Shown here: positions 41,795 through 51,235 of the stretch, one piece after another
How the letters are laid out: every line of letters starts with the position of its first letter
How positions within the stretch are numbered: the first letter of the stretch is position 1
Source: Massilia sp. H-1
Lineage (GTDB): Bacteria; Pseudomonadota; Gammaproteobacteria; Burkholderiales; Burkholderiaceae_D
Reading direction: 5' to 3'
DNA length: 64,000 nucleotides
Assembly (NCBI GenBank): GCA_024703915.1
Contig: CP087969.1
Coordinates: 1,302,001-1,366,000, forward strand
Position numbers and translations under genes: made by a program
Notes under the pieces: model-generated
The model's input: only the letters and a program-made list of their open reading frames with translations
Told to the model about the DNA's origin: nothing
The model's database searches: none

Positions 41795-44337
41795 ACACTT
41801 GTTCCACCTTGCCTTCTTCACAGGCGCCATCGCCGTCATCTGGGTCGGCTTCGGCTTCATCGATTCCAGCGGCCTGGCCATGGCGATGACGGCCCTGATC
41901 TTCGCCGTGTATCTTGCCGACAAGCGATCGAGCTGCACCGCTTCCGCAAAGCAACCGCCAGCCTCACGACGGCGCTGCATGCGGTCGCGGAAGATGCGCC
42001 GGACCTGAACCGCTTCTTGTCTGGCGTAGATGGTTCGCTGCAGCATCCCGTACGCCTGCGCATCGAAGACGAGCGTGCCACCCTGCCCGGCCCTTCGCTG
42101 ACGCCGTATCTGGTCGGCTTGCTGGTCATGCTGGGGATGCTCGGCACTTTCCTCGGGATGGTCGTCACGCTCAAGGGCGCCGTTTTCACCCTGGAAAAAA
42201 CTGCCGATCTGGAAGCCATGCGCTCGGCGCTGGCGGTGCCGGTGAAGGGCCTTGGCCTGGCGTTCGGCACCTCGGTCGCCGGTGTGGCAGCCTCGGCGGT
42301 GCTGGGCCTGATGTCCGCGCTGTGCCGCCACGAGCGGACGCAAGCAGGCCAGCTCCTCGATGCCAAGTCCGCTACGGTCCTGAGCGGCTTCTCGCACAGC
42401 CAAGACAACGCGAGCAAACCTTCCGCGCGCTGCAGGCGCAGTCCGAGGCGCTGCCGCAAGTGGTCGACAAGCTGCAAGCCATGATGGAGCAGATGGCAGC
42501 GATGAGCGAACAGCTGAACCAGCGCCTGATTACCAATCAGGAACAGTTCCACAGCAGCGCAGGCGAAACGTACACGGAGCTCGCGCGCTCGGTCGACAAA
42601 TCCTTGCGCGAAAGCCTGGCAAGTAGCGCGCAGGCCATGCCGATGAGAGCATCAAGCCCGTCTTTGAAGCGGCAATGCACGGCATCGCGCAGGAAGCGAA
42701 AGCCATGCACGAACGCACCGCATGGCACCTGTACAGCAACAGCTCGATGGCCTGGCCGATCGCTTCCAGCGTCGCCACCGCCAGCGTCGCCCAGACATGG
42801 AACACCGCGCTCGACGGCCAGATGCAAGTCAACCGCAGCCTTGCCAGCGACATGGCGCGTTCCCTGGACGCGTTCAGCGCCTCGTTCGACGAGCGCGCAG
42901 CGCAGCACGCTGGTCGCAACAGTAGGCGATGCGTATGCTTAGGCCTGCAAGCTTAAGCCAGGCCGAGCGCGATGGGCAGCGTCAGAAAGCGTGGACCCAA
43001 TCGCTGGAAGCAATGGCGGCAACGCTGACGCGCGAATTGCAGGACAGCGGCGCGCAGATGCTTGCCCAGCAACAGGAGATCTGCACCGCCGTCACGCATG
43101 CCGTGCGCGACGCGGGCGACGCCTACAGCCGGCCTGCAAACCGGCCAGGCCGTGCAGGATGCGCAGCGCCAGCAAGCCTGGACGCAGTCGCTGGAAGCCA
43201 TGGCGGCAACGCTGACGCGCGAATTGCAAGAGAGCGGCGCGCAGATGCTTGCCCAGCAACAGGAAATCTGCACCGCCGTCACGCATGCCGTGCGGAACGC
43301 GGGCGACGCTTATACCAGCCTGCAAGTTTAGCCAGACCGCGCAAGATGCGCAGCGCCAGCAAGCCTGGACGCAGTCGCTGGAAGCAATGGCGGCAACGCT
43401 GACGCGTGAACTGAAGGAAAGCGGGGCGCAGGTTCTGGCCCAGCAGCAAGGAGTCTGCACCGCAGTCACGCAAGCCGTGAAGGAACTTGCCGAACAAGTC
43501 CAGTCCGACAGCCGAGCAAGTCGCTGGCGGACACGTCTCGACTGGTCGCCACCGCCGAAGACCTGATGCGCTCGCGCATCACCGCCGAAGCGCAATGGCT
43601 GGACCAGCACCGCGAGCGCATGGACCAGCTGGCCGGAATGCTGCAAACCGAACTCGGCGCTGCGCGATCAGGAAGCCGCGCGGCGACGCCGCGGTGGCGC
43701 ACCTGAGCGACCTGCAATCGGCCGTTACCACGCATCTGACAACGCTGGGCACCGCCCTGGAAGAACCGATCACCCGTCTGATCGAGACCGCCGCCGAAGC
43801 ACCGCGTGCGGCTGCGGAGGTGATCGGCCAGCTGCGCCAGGAAATTTCCCACAGCGTGGCGCGCGACAATGCTGTGCTGGAAGAACGCAGCCGCATCATG
43901 GAAACGCTGAAATCGCTGCTGGACGTCATCAACCATGCATCGCACGAACAGCGCGCTGTGATCGATTCGCTGGTCGCTTCGTCCTCCGGCAAGCTCGAAG
44001 CCGCCAGCACCGCGTTCTCCGAGAACATTGCCAGCGAAGCCTAAGCAAGCTGTCCGAGATTGCGGCAGATGTCACCAGCAGCGCCGTCGATGTGGCCAGC
44101 CTGGCGGAGGCCTTTGGCGTGGCGGTGCACTCCTTCAATGCCGCGAATGAAAAGCTCGCATCGAACCTGGACCGCATCGAGGTCGCGCTCGACAAATCCA
44201 TGTCCCGCAGTGACGGGCAGCTGGCCTACTACGTGGCGCAGGCGCGTGAGATCATCGACCTTTCCATGAGTTCGCAGAAAGAGATCGTCGACGAGCTGCG
44301 TCAGTTGCCGACCATGTTGGCGGTCGAGGCTAAATAA
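41787..44337 (+). CDS. MotA/ZorA-like membrane protein with long coiled-coil tail (DUF802)
   Basis: Two N-terminal spans (LAFFTGAIAVIWVGFGFIDS, LAMAMTALIFAVYL) are followed by two more with the ExbB/TolQ/MotA pattern: SLTPYLVGLLVMLGMLGTFL leading into GMVVTLKGAV, and KGLGLAFGTSVAGVAASAVL leading into GLMSALCRHER. The remaining 600 or so residues are one helical, coiled-coil-like tail with three tandem 63-residue repeats (AWTQSLEAMAATLTREL, then SGAQMLAQQQEICTAVTHAV), which correspond to the DUF802 repeat. The end reads SMSSQKEIVDELRQLPTMLA. Breaks are near 41930, 42410, 42640, 42910-42950, 43135, 43330, 43510, 43660 and 44040. About 850 residues. Channel spans with a long tail match ZorA of the Zorya anti-phage system in plan. 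Confidence 0.8.
42971..43531 (+). repeat. Three tandem ~187-bp repeats in the DUF802 gene
   Basis: Units begin at 42971, 43158 and 43345 and carry nearly the same DNA (for example CTGGAAGCAATGGCGGCAAC in units 1 and 3). As written the period is 187, which is 189 (63 codons) once the frame-breaking strings at the unit joints are corrected. The high DNA identity points to recent duplication or active homogenisation, so tail length may vary between strains. Confidence 0.85.
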
Positions 44338-44971
44338 TGGAAGAACTGGACGCATCCGAACACAGCGCGCCGACCTGGGCCGTTTTTGGCGACCTGATGT
44401 CCGGCCTGCTGGGTGCATTCGTGCTGCTGCTGGTGGCAGTGGTTGGCGTGCAAATGGAGCTCACTTCCAACCTGCAGGAAGAAGTGAAGAAACGCCACGC
44501 CGAAGAACAGCGCCGCCTGACGCTCGAAAAGGCGCTGGCGATTCCGTTGGCGAGCGGCCGCATTACACTGAACAATGGCCGCATCGGCATCAGCGGACAA
44601 GTCTTGTTCGCACAAAATTCGGACCATTTGCAGCCGGAAGGACGCCAGTTGCTCAACAGTCTGGTGGTGCCGCTGCGCGCCTCTATCTCACGTCGCAGTG
44701 ACGAGATGCTGATGGTCAGCGGCTTTACTGACGACAAGCCGATCCGCAACGGACCATTTTCGGACAACTGGGAACTGTCGGCGCAGCGCGCCTTGACGGT
44801 GACGCGCACGCTGGTTGAGCAAGGGATGCCGTCGTCGATGGTATTTGCCGCAGCATTCGGCGCCGAGCAGCCAGTAAAGCCGAACACCGATGACGCCGCG
44901 CGCTGAACCGCCGGGTGGAGATGGCGCCGGTACCCAAGTCTGCCAACACCAAAGCGCCGTCCAATGGATGA
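44337..44971 (+). CDS. MotB/ZorB-like OmpA-domain protein
   Basis: The ATG overlaps the TAA of the DUF802 gene (TAATG). After a short cytosolic start comes one membrane span, APTWAVFGDLMSGLLGAFVL followed by LLVAVVGV. The Asp in FGDLMSGL sits where MotB and ZorB carry the ion-relay Asp. A helical linker (LQEEVKKRHAEEQRRLTLEK) leads to an OmpA-like peptidoglycan-binding domain: VLFAQNSDHLQPEGRQLLNS, EMLMVSGFTDDKPIRNGPFS, and NWELSAQRALTVTRTLVEQG. After a break at 44900 it ends ALNRRVEMAPVPKSANTKAP with a stop at 44969-44971. About 212 residues. It would anchor the channel formed with the preceding protein to the cell wall. Confidence 0.85.
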
Positions 44972-45707
44972 CACCCCGCGCATGAATGCGTTGCTGGCAG
45001 GCGTGATGGACGTCCGGCGGCAGAACGCTTTGATGCCGTCGGCTGGCATTATCTCGACACGCTGGCACGGCGCGCGGCTGCGCATGAAGGAAGCGTGCGG
45101 CGCATGCTGGATGCGAAGCTCGAACGGGCGGTGGCGTCATTTTCCGAGCGCTTGGCACAGGCACGCGCTGCGGCTTGTGAGCTGTTGGATGCTACTTGCA
45201 AGAAGCATCCGCAAGCAGCCGCCGAACTGCAGCGCCTGTGTGCCGACGGCGATTTCAAAGGTTTGCGCCGCATGCACGCCACGCTGGAGGCGCGAGCAAT
45301 GTGCGGTCTTGGGTGAACTGGTGTCGCGGTTTCAACCTGTCTTGCCAGGCTCACCAGAACAAGCGCCCGCGCATCGAGCGGCGGCCCGCGCAAGCGAGCC
45401 CATCGCCCCCGCCCTCGAACTGAAGACAGTCCGCGAATCGCGCGCTACCTGGGCCAGGATGAGCGTCGACAAGCAGCTGGCACTGGCCATGAAACAGGCG
45501 CCGGTCAATGCCGGGCCGATCAATTCCCACATGCTGGTACTGCGCTCGCTGGCGATGATGCAGGAAGTCTCGCCGGATTATCTGAATCGGATGGTTTCGT
45601 ACGTGGATACGCTGCTTGCACTGAATCCTGGCGAAGTGGAGGTACCCGTTAAGCGGAAGAAGCCAGTGGCTGCGAAAGCCAAGCCAGCGAAGGCGACGAA
45701 AAAGTAG
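44964..45707 (+). CDS. DUF2894 family protein, last gene of the motor-like cluster
   Basis: The ATG at 44964 overlaps the OmpA-domain gene by 8 bases. The frames read MDDTPRMNALLAGVMDVRRQ, then GWHYLDTLARRAAAHEGSVR, MLDAKLERAVASFSERLAQA, AAAELQRLCADGDFKGLRRM and, after a break near 45310, RESRATWARMSVDKQLALAM, AGPINSHMLVLRSLAMMQEV and LNRMVSYVDTLLALNPGEVE. It ends in a Lys/Ala-rich basic tail (KAKPAKATKK). This matches DUF2894, a cytosolic helical family. The basic tail could contact nucleic acid or acidic lipids, which is only a suggestion. About 248 residues. Confidence 0.75.
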   Translation: MDDTPRMNALLAGVMDVRRQNALMPSAGIISTRWHGARLRMKEACGACWMRSSNGRWRHFPSAWHRHALRLVSCWMLLARSIRKQPPNCSACVPTAISKVCAACTPRWRREQCAVLGELVSRFQPVLPGSPEQAPAHRAAARASEPIAPALELKTVRESRATWARMSVDKQLALAMKQAPVNAGPINSHMLVLRSLAMMQEVSPDYLNRMVSYVDTLLALNPGEVEVPVKRKKPVAAKAKPAKATKK

Positions 45708-46362
45708 CGATTGGATCGGTGTTTCGTCGGCGTGATGGCGTGCATCGTTGCCTAGGTCACTTCGCGCTTGCGGACCTCGTACCACTTGAACCCACACACG
45801 GAATGGGAACAGGTGTAGTGATATTCCAATCTCGCAAACGTTGTGGAGACATGATGGACGGTCGTCCGGCCCTCGCCATCCCTGCCGTTCACTTTTTTGG
45901 TTCCTACGAACCGCTCGATTTCTCGTTCGTTCTAAGCAAAGTGTGGGCTGACTGAATGGCACTGCGGGCACCTTCGCCGCAATACAACGTGCCAAAGACT
46001 AACCAGCGCGAGCGCAACGCAAAAATCCGTAGATCGCAAGTTCGATCGTACCGAGGGACTGCAAGTCATACCAGGGTAATTCCTGACGTTTGCTGGATAC
46101 ATATCGATATGCACCGGCCAGCACGAACGGCAAAAACGCGAACCTCAGAAAAGTATCCATGAGCGTCCCTGTTCAATCTGTGGATGTGTGACGACCATTT
46201 TATGCTCGCCGCGCTCCTGCTTCTTCAGAGACGAAGGGTAACTGGCGCGTTTTCATGAATTGGTTGAGCCCGATCAAACCAAATTCAAAGCAGCAAGCAG
46301 CTGCCCGCGGGATCAAAGAGGTCAGCAGGGTCTGGTGCGGCAACGGAGAATTAGTGTTTGTG
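45708..46362. other. Region without a supported gene
   Basis: Between the DUF2894 stop and the first copy of the dispersed repeat I find no reading frame with a signal, membrane pattern or recognisable motif. The codon use also differs from the genes around it. Base composition is less GC-rich than in the genes. It may be a decayed segment or a long intergenic spacer. Confidence 0.4.
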
Positions 46363-46519
46363 GGTAATTTGCACTGGCGCTCCGCGCAGCTCCTCCATCG
46401 CTCCATCGCTCACGCGATGGCAGATGGTCGATTCGGAGAGGCACGGCCCTGCAGGGCCGTGGCGTTCGAAGACCCGGGGGCGCCGAGCCACGCAGGGCCC
46501 CGGCTCTCTCGCCACCATG
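46363..46519 (+). repeat. Dispersed ~155-bp repeat, copy A
   Basis: The copy runs from GGTAATTTGC to GCCACCATG and shares long blocks with copy B at 48475: GGCGCTCCGCGCAGC, CATCGCTCACGCGATGGCAG, CGATTCGGAGAGGCACGGCC, the palindrome CGGCCCTGCAGGGCCG and GAAGACCCGGGGGCGCCGAG. Both copies have the same orientation and flank the GH19 chitinase gene. There is no reading frame worth naming. It looks like a non-autonomous, palindrome-rich repeat of the genome. Confidence 0.75.
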
Positions 46520-46810
46520 GAGTTGCGCTGCCATACCACTTCACAAAGGCCATAAATTTGGTATGGTCCGCCCCAAGCCGGGCTCTACGGGGCCAGCCGC
46601 CCTGGAAAAGCGCTTGAAGAGTCCAATTGGTATGCATAGCTTAACTACTTTACAAAACCACTTGACCCGCCATTTTTAGACTTGCATCCTCGTATTGACA
46701 ATCATTTTTTTTGGAACACCGCCTGCGGGACCGGTGAACGTCGCACCTTGAGCATCGGTCCGTCGATCGGCCTGCCGTCTGCTCGTCTTTGATACACCAA
46801 CAACTAGAAT
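46520..46810. other. Upstream region of the chitinase gene
   Basis: This stretch of about 290 bases holds no gene that I can support. It is locally AT-rich (46640-46720) and must carry the promoter of the GH19 gene. A TTGACA at 46694 is present, but I see no clearly spaced -10 for it on the plus strand. Confidence 0.4.
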
Positions 46811-48281
46811 ATGGAGACAGCTTTGAACCGAACTCTCATGAATAGTCTCATCGCAGGACTGGTGGGCAGCTCGCTTATCGCCTGCGGCGGTGGCGACACG
46901 TCCCCAACACCGCAAACACCTTCATTGCTCGCTACGACAGCGGTATGTTATGCCGCCTGGTCATCTGCCACCGCCTACAATGGCGGCGCGACGGTGAGCT
47001 ACAACGGCGTTAATTACAGAGCCGCGTATTGGACGCAAGGTAACAATCCATCCACGAATAATGGTCCTGCTGGCAGTGGCAAGCCGTGGACCACCGACTC
47101 TGTTTGCGGCGGCACCACGCCGACGCCGACACCAACACCCACTCCGACACCAACACCTACACCCACCCCGACACCGACACCATCCTGTACATCCCAGTCC
47201 TGGGCCGCAGGCGTGAACTACAGCTTGGGCACCGTGGTGAAGTACCCACCGAACGGCAATTTCTACAAGGTCGTCAATAGCGGCACGAATGGCTCCGACG
47301 GGACTGACCCAACCATCAGCACCTGGTATTGGCAGCAAACGACTTGTGGCAGCACGACGCCGACACCGACGCCCACACCGACGCCGACACCAACGCCGAC
47401 ACCCACCCCCGACACCGACGTGTTCATTCCAGACTTGGTCCTCGGGCGTGAATTACAGCCTGGGCACCGTGGTGAAGTACCCAGCAAACGGCAATTTCTA
47501 CAAGGTCGTCAATAGCGGCACCAACGGCTCCGACGGCACTGATCCGACTATTAGCACGTGGTATTGGCAGCAAACGACTTGTGGCAGCACGACACCAACG
47601 CCAACGCCGACTCCCGACCCGGGCGGAAGTTTTGCTTAAGCCTGTCAAAAACCCAGTTCGAGGCATGGTTCCCCGGCCGCAGTTCGTTCTACCAGTACGC
47701 CGACTTCGTCGCTGCAGCGGCTTACTATCCAAGCTTTGCCAAGTCGGGCAACGCGACCCTGGACAAGCAGGAAGTGGCCGCCTTCTTCGCCAACCTACAG
47801 CACGAGTCGGACAGCCTGAAAGCAGTCAGGGAATACAACACCGCCAACTGGCCCTTGTACTGCGACGTGAACTGGGTGCGCGTCACCTGCAAGAGCACCA
47901 ACGTGAACGACCAGTATTTCGGTCGCGGCCCGATCCAGATCAGCTGGACTTCGAATTACCGCAGTTTGGGCAACGCGATGGGCCTGGGCGAGCAACTGGT
48001 GAACAATCCAGAACTGCTGGCCACCAACGCCACCATCGCCTGGAGAAGTGCGATCTGGTACTGGATGACCCAGCCTGGCCGGGCTTAAGCAGGTCGGCGC
48101 ATGACTCGATGGTGGGCGGATTCGGTTTCGGCCAGACCATCAATGCCATTAACGGCAATCGCGAATGCACTGGCGGCAGCGAATACCAGGGGCCTAAGCA
48201 CAGATGCAGACGCGGGTGAATTACTACACGATCTTCACCCAGAATCTGGGCGTACCTACCGGTCCTAATCTGACTTGCTAA
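46811..48281 (+). CDS. GH19 chitinase lipoprotein with three CBM5/12-like modules
   Basis: The lipoprotein signal MNSLIAGLVGSSLIAC follows a short N-terminus; the start may be the ATG at 46811 or the TTG at 46823 behind GGAGAC. Three chitin-binding type 5/12-like modules (YAAWSSATAYNGGATVSYNG; SWAAGVNYSLGTVVKYPPNG; WSSGVNYSLGTVVKYPANG) are joined by Pro-Thr linkers. The GH19 domain follows: FEAWFPGRSSFYQYADFVAA, AFFANLQHESDSLKAVREYN with the catalytic Glu, YFGRGPIQISWTSNYRSLG, and TINAINGNRECTGGSEYQG. Breaks are at 47410-47450, 47634, 48084 and 48193. The end reads YYTIFTQNLGVPTGPNLTC with a stop at 48279-48281. A surface-attached chitin- or peptidoglycan-cleaving enzyme. Confidence 0.9.
47213..47600 (+). 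repeat. Duplicated CBM5/12 module (period ~235 bp)
   Basis: The segment from 47213 recurs from 47448 with only scattered third-base changes, for example AACGGCAATTTCTACAAGGT in both and TATTGGCAGCAAACGACTTG in both. Each copy ends in a Pro-Thr linker made of ACGCC/ACACC units. The first module (about 46930-47100) is more diverged, so the last two arose by a recent duplication. Confidence 0.8.
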
Positions 48282-48317
48282 TAGACACGGGCTGGAAGCG
48301 CAGGCCTGGAACGTAGA

Positions 48318-48349
48318 GGCGGCATCGATATCTTGATGCCGCCTTTTTC
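48318..48349 (+). terminator. Rho-independent terminator of the chitinase gene
   Basis: GGCGGCATC (48318-48326) pairs with GATGCCGCC (48335-48343) around an 8-base loop, followed by TTTTTCTT. It lies 37 bases after the GH19 stop. Confidence 0.85.
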
Positions 48350-48372
48350 TTGGCCATCTCACCGTTAGGTGT

Positions 48373-48404
48373 GGACGTCGTCCTCGCGTAGGCGGGGACC
48401 CATA
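48373..48404. repeat. Short dispersed (REP-like) element
   Basis: The segment GACGTCGTCCTCGCG, then TAGGCGGGGACCCATAG, has the inverted GTCGTCC...GGGGAC design of small dispersed repeats common in proteobacterial genomes, in which genuine copies read close to GTCCCCGC...GCGGGGAC. One copy only is present here, so this rests on resemblance. Confidence 0.4.
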
Positions 48405-48474
48405 GCACTTATGCGTCGTGGCGGTGCCAGCGCGCAAAGGGGCAGTCCCGACAACTGGACATCAACTGATTATA

Positions 48475-48640
48475 GGTAATTTTGCGCGGGCGCTCCGCGC
48501 AGCGCCTCCAGCGCGCCATCGCTCACGCGATGGCAGATGGGCGATTCGGAGAGGCACGGCCCTGCAGGGCCGAGGCCTTTGAAGACCCGGGGGCGCCGAG
48601 CCGCGCAAGGCCCGCAGGGGCCTTGCTTCTCTCCGCCATG
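48475..48640 (+). repeat. Dispersed ~155-bp repeat, copy B
   Basis: This is the second copy of the element at 46363-46519, in the same orientation, with the same central palindrome CGGCCCTGCAGGGCCG. Near its right end it carries a hairpin, GCAAGGCCC with GGGCCTTGC (48605-48626), not preserved in copy A. It ends just before the terminator and the tRNA-Ser gene. Confidence 0.75.
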
Positions 48641-48650
48641 AAACAAATGC

Positions 48651-48677
48651 AAAAGGCCACCCGAGGGTGGCCTTTTT
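48651..48677. terminator. Bidirectional terminator next to tRNA-Ser
   Basis: AAAAGGCCACCC and GGGTGGCCTTTT pair around a 2-base GA, with an A-run on the left and a T-run on the right. It would stop transcripts from either side, including that of the tRNA-Ser gene reading left. Confidence 0.8.
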
Positions 48678-48690
48678 ACATTTGTGTTCC

Positions 48691-48780
48691 TGGCGGAGAG
48701 AGGGGATTCGAACCCCCGATAGGCTATGAACCTATACACGCTTTCCAGGCGTGCGACTTCAACCACTCATCCACCTCTCC
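48691..48780 (-). tRNA. tRNA-Ser (anticodon GGA)
   Basis: Read on the minus strand, GGAGAGGTGGATGAGTGG begins a class II tRNA with a long variable arm. The anticodon loop is CCTGGAAAG with anticodon GGA. The T arm has GGGGGTTCGAATCCCCC, and the acceptor closes with CTCTCC, discriminator G and an encoded CCA. Length 90 bases including CCA. A terminator lies directly downstream. Confidence 0.95.
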
Positions 48781-49007
48781 TTGCATACTTCTTCGCCTGA
48801 ACGAAGCCGCACAGTATAGCAGGAAATCAAGCAACTGCAAAAGATTTGAAGCCAGGAGCATTACAACTCTATTCTGAGGTGCTATGGGGCTGGCGCATGC
48901 GCCAGCCCTCCGCGAGGACGACGTGGTGGCGACTATCACTTCACCACCAGCGCGTACGTCCTTAAACTTGGTGGCGAACTTTCGTCCGCCACCAGCACGT
49001 ACACCTA

Positions 49008-51012
49008 CTACGAAGCCTCTTTCAGCTGCTCCAGAATCGCTGGATTCTCCAGCGTGGAAATATCCTGCGTGATCACCTCGCCCTTGGCCAGCACGCGCAG
49101 CAAACGCCGCATGATCTTGCCCGAACGCGTTTTTCGGCAGATTATCCCCAAACCGGATCTCTTTCGGCTTCGCAATCGGCCCAATCTCCTTGGCAACCCA
49201 ATTGCGCAGCTCCAGGGCCAGCTTCTTGGCCTCTTCCCCCGTCGGCCGTGCCTGCTTGAGCACCACGAACGCGCAAATCGATTCCCCGGTCGTATCGTCC
49301 GGCTTGCCTACCACGGCCGCCTCGGCCACGATCGGATTGGCCACGAGCGCCGACTCAATCTCCATCGTCCCCATCCGGTGGCCCGACACATTGAGCACGT
49401 CATCAATCCGGCCCGTGATCGTGAAGTAACCGGTCTCCTTGTTCCGAATCGCGCCATCGCTTCGAGCCAGATACATGCGTCCGCCCAGCTCTTCCGGGAA
49501 ATAACTCGACTTGAAGCGGTCCGGATTGTTCCAGATCGTGCGGATCATCGACGGCCATGGTCGCTTGACCACGAGGATGCCGCCCTGCCCGTTCGGCACA
49601 TCCACACCCGCCTCATCGACGATGGCGGTCATGATGCCTGGCAGCGGCAAGGTGCACGAACCCGGCACCATTGGCGTCGCGCCTGGCAGCGGCGTGATCA
49701 TGTGGCCGCCGGTTTCGGTTTGCCAGAAGGTATCGACAATCGGGCAACGCTCGCCGCCCACATTGCGGTAGTACCACATCCACGCTTCCGGATTGATCGG
49801 CTCGCCAACCGAACCGAGCAGTCGCAGGCTCGACAGATCGTATTTCTTCGGATGTACTTCCGGATTCACATCGGCCGCCTTGATCAGCGAGCGGATCGCC
49901 GTCGGCGCGGTGTAGAAGATGCTGACCTTGTGCTTGGCGATGGTGTCCCAGAACCGGCCCGCGTTCGGGTAGGTCGGAATGCCTTCGAACACGATCTCGG
50001 TCGCGCCAACCGCCAGCGGGCCGTAGGCGATGTAGCTGTGCCCGGTTACCCAGCCGATGTCGGCCGTGCACCAGAACACGTCCGTCGGCTTGATGTCGAA
50101 GGTCCACTTCATCGTCAGCGCGGCCCACAGCAGGTAGCCGCCGCTCGAATGCTGCACGCCCTTCGGTGTGCCGGTCGAGCCGGACGTGTAAAGAATGAAC
50201 AGCGGATGCTCGGCGCTCACCCATTCCGGCTCGCAGACGGCCTAGCTGGCTGTCCACCAGATCGTGCAGCCATACGTCGCGGCCCGCCACGAACGGAATC
50301 GCGCCGCCCGTGCGTTTGTAGACGATCACATCCTTGATGGTGGTGCAGCCGCCCAGCGCCAGCGCTTCGTCCACGATGGTTTTCAATGGCAGGTGCTTGC
50401 CGCCGCGCAGTTGTTCGTCGGCCGTGATGACGGCCACGGCGCCAGCGTCGATGATGCGCTCCTGCAGCGATTTGGCGGAGAAACCACCGAACACCACCGA
50501 GTGCGTCGCGCCAATACGGGCGCAGGCTTGCATGGCGGCCACGCCTTCGATCGACATCGACATGTAGATAATGACGCGGTCACCTTTCTTGATGCCGCGC
50601 GATTTGAGGCCGTTGGCAAACTTGCAGACGCGCTCGTACAGCTCCTGGTAGGTGGCGCGCGTGACCGCGCCATCGTCGGCTTCGAAAATGATCGCGGTCT
50701 TGTTGGCGTTGCCGTTCTGGAGGTTGCGGTCCAGGCAGTTGTACGAGACGTTGAGCTCGCCGTCGGCGAACCATTTGTAGAACGGCGCTTCCGATTCATC
50801 CAGCGTGGAAGTGAACGGCTTGTGCCAGGCGATGTTTTCACGGGCCAGGCGCGCCCAGAATCCCTCGTAATCGCCCTCGGCTTCGGCGCACAGTTTGTTG
50901 TACGCATCCATTCCGGAAATAGCGGCATTGGCGGCAAATGCCATGGCATGGGCGCGAATACCCGGTTTTCCTGCAATCCGTGATTTTCCTGACTGACTTC
51001 AGTGCTGGCCAT
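49008..51012 (-). CDS. acs: Acetyl-CoA synthetase
   Basis: It forms acetyl-CoA from acetate, ATP and CoA by way of acetyl-AMP. The ATG at 51012 gives [20 protein letters not shown], then [40 protein letters not shown], and the ATP loop [20 protein letters not shown]. Acetate/AMP-site segments follow: [40 protein letters not shown], and [19 protein letters not shown]. The C-terminal [11 protein letters not shown] holds the Lys that is acetylated in this family to switch the enzyme off. Breaks lie near 50945, 50236 (GGCCTAGC for GGCCAGC) and 49137 (an extra A). About 665 residues, the normal length. Confidence 0.95.
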
Positions 51013-51235
51013 GCTTGTCTCCGTTTGAGTAATAATTTGCTAACAAGATAGCGGGTGTCGCTTACTGTCCCCTTACAGGCGGCCATCTGCTTTTGATACT
51101 GATGATTTTACCAACGTTTCACCTATGAAGTGGTCTTATGCGACCGCTCAAATAGCCACGCTTCATTCGCGGGAAAACAAAGGTCGGGTAAAATGACGCA
51201 TCGTAATTTTTGCCTTTCTCTGGAGCTATAACTCA

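Noticed and set aside
42971-43531. CRISPR array
   Set aside because: The units are about 187 bases with no short unique spacers, and they encode a continuous protein repeat.
41043-45707. Flagellar stator motAB
   Set aside because: The channel protein has a very long tail with DUF802 repeats, unlike MotA, and is flanked by DUF3348 and DUF2894 genes. There are no flagellar genes nearby.
45719-46162. Short frames after the DUF2894 gene
   Set aside because: No signal, motif, ribosome site or consistent codon bias on either strand.
47108-47180. CRISPR or minisatellite at the ACGCC/ACACC tract
   Set aside because: It codes for Pro-Thr linkers joining carbohydrate-binding modules.
49054-50337. 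427-residue open frame opposite acs
   Set aside because: It is rich in Arg/His/Pro, as expected for the antisense of a GC-rich gene, while the minus strand encodes a complete acetyl-CoA synthetase.
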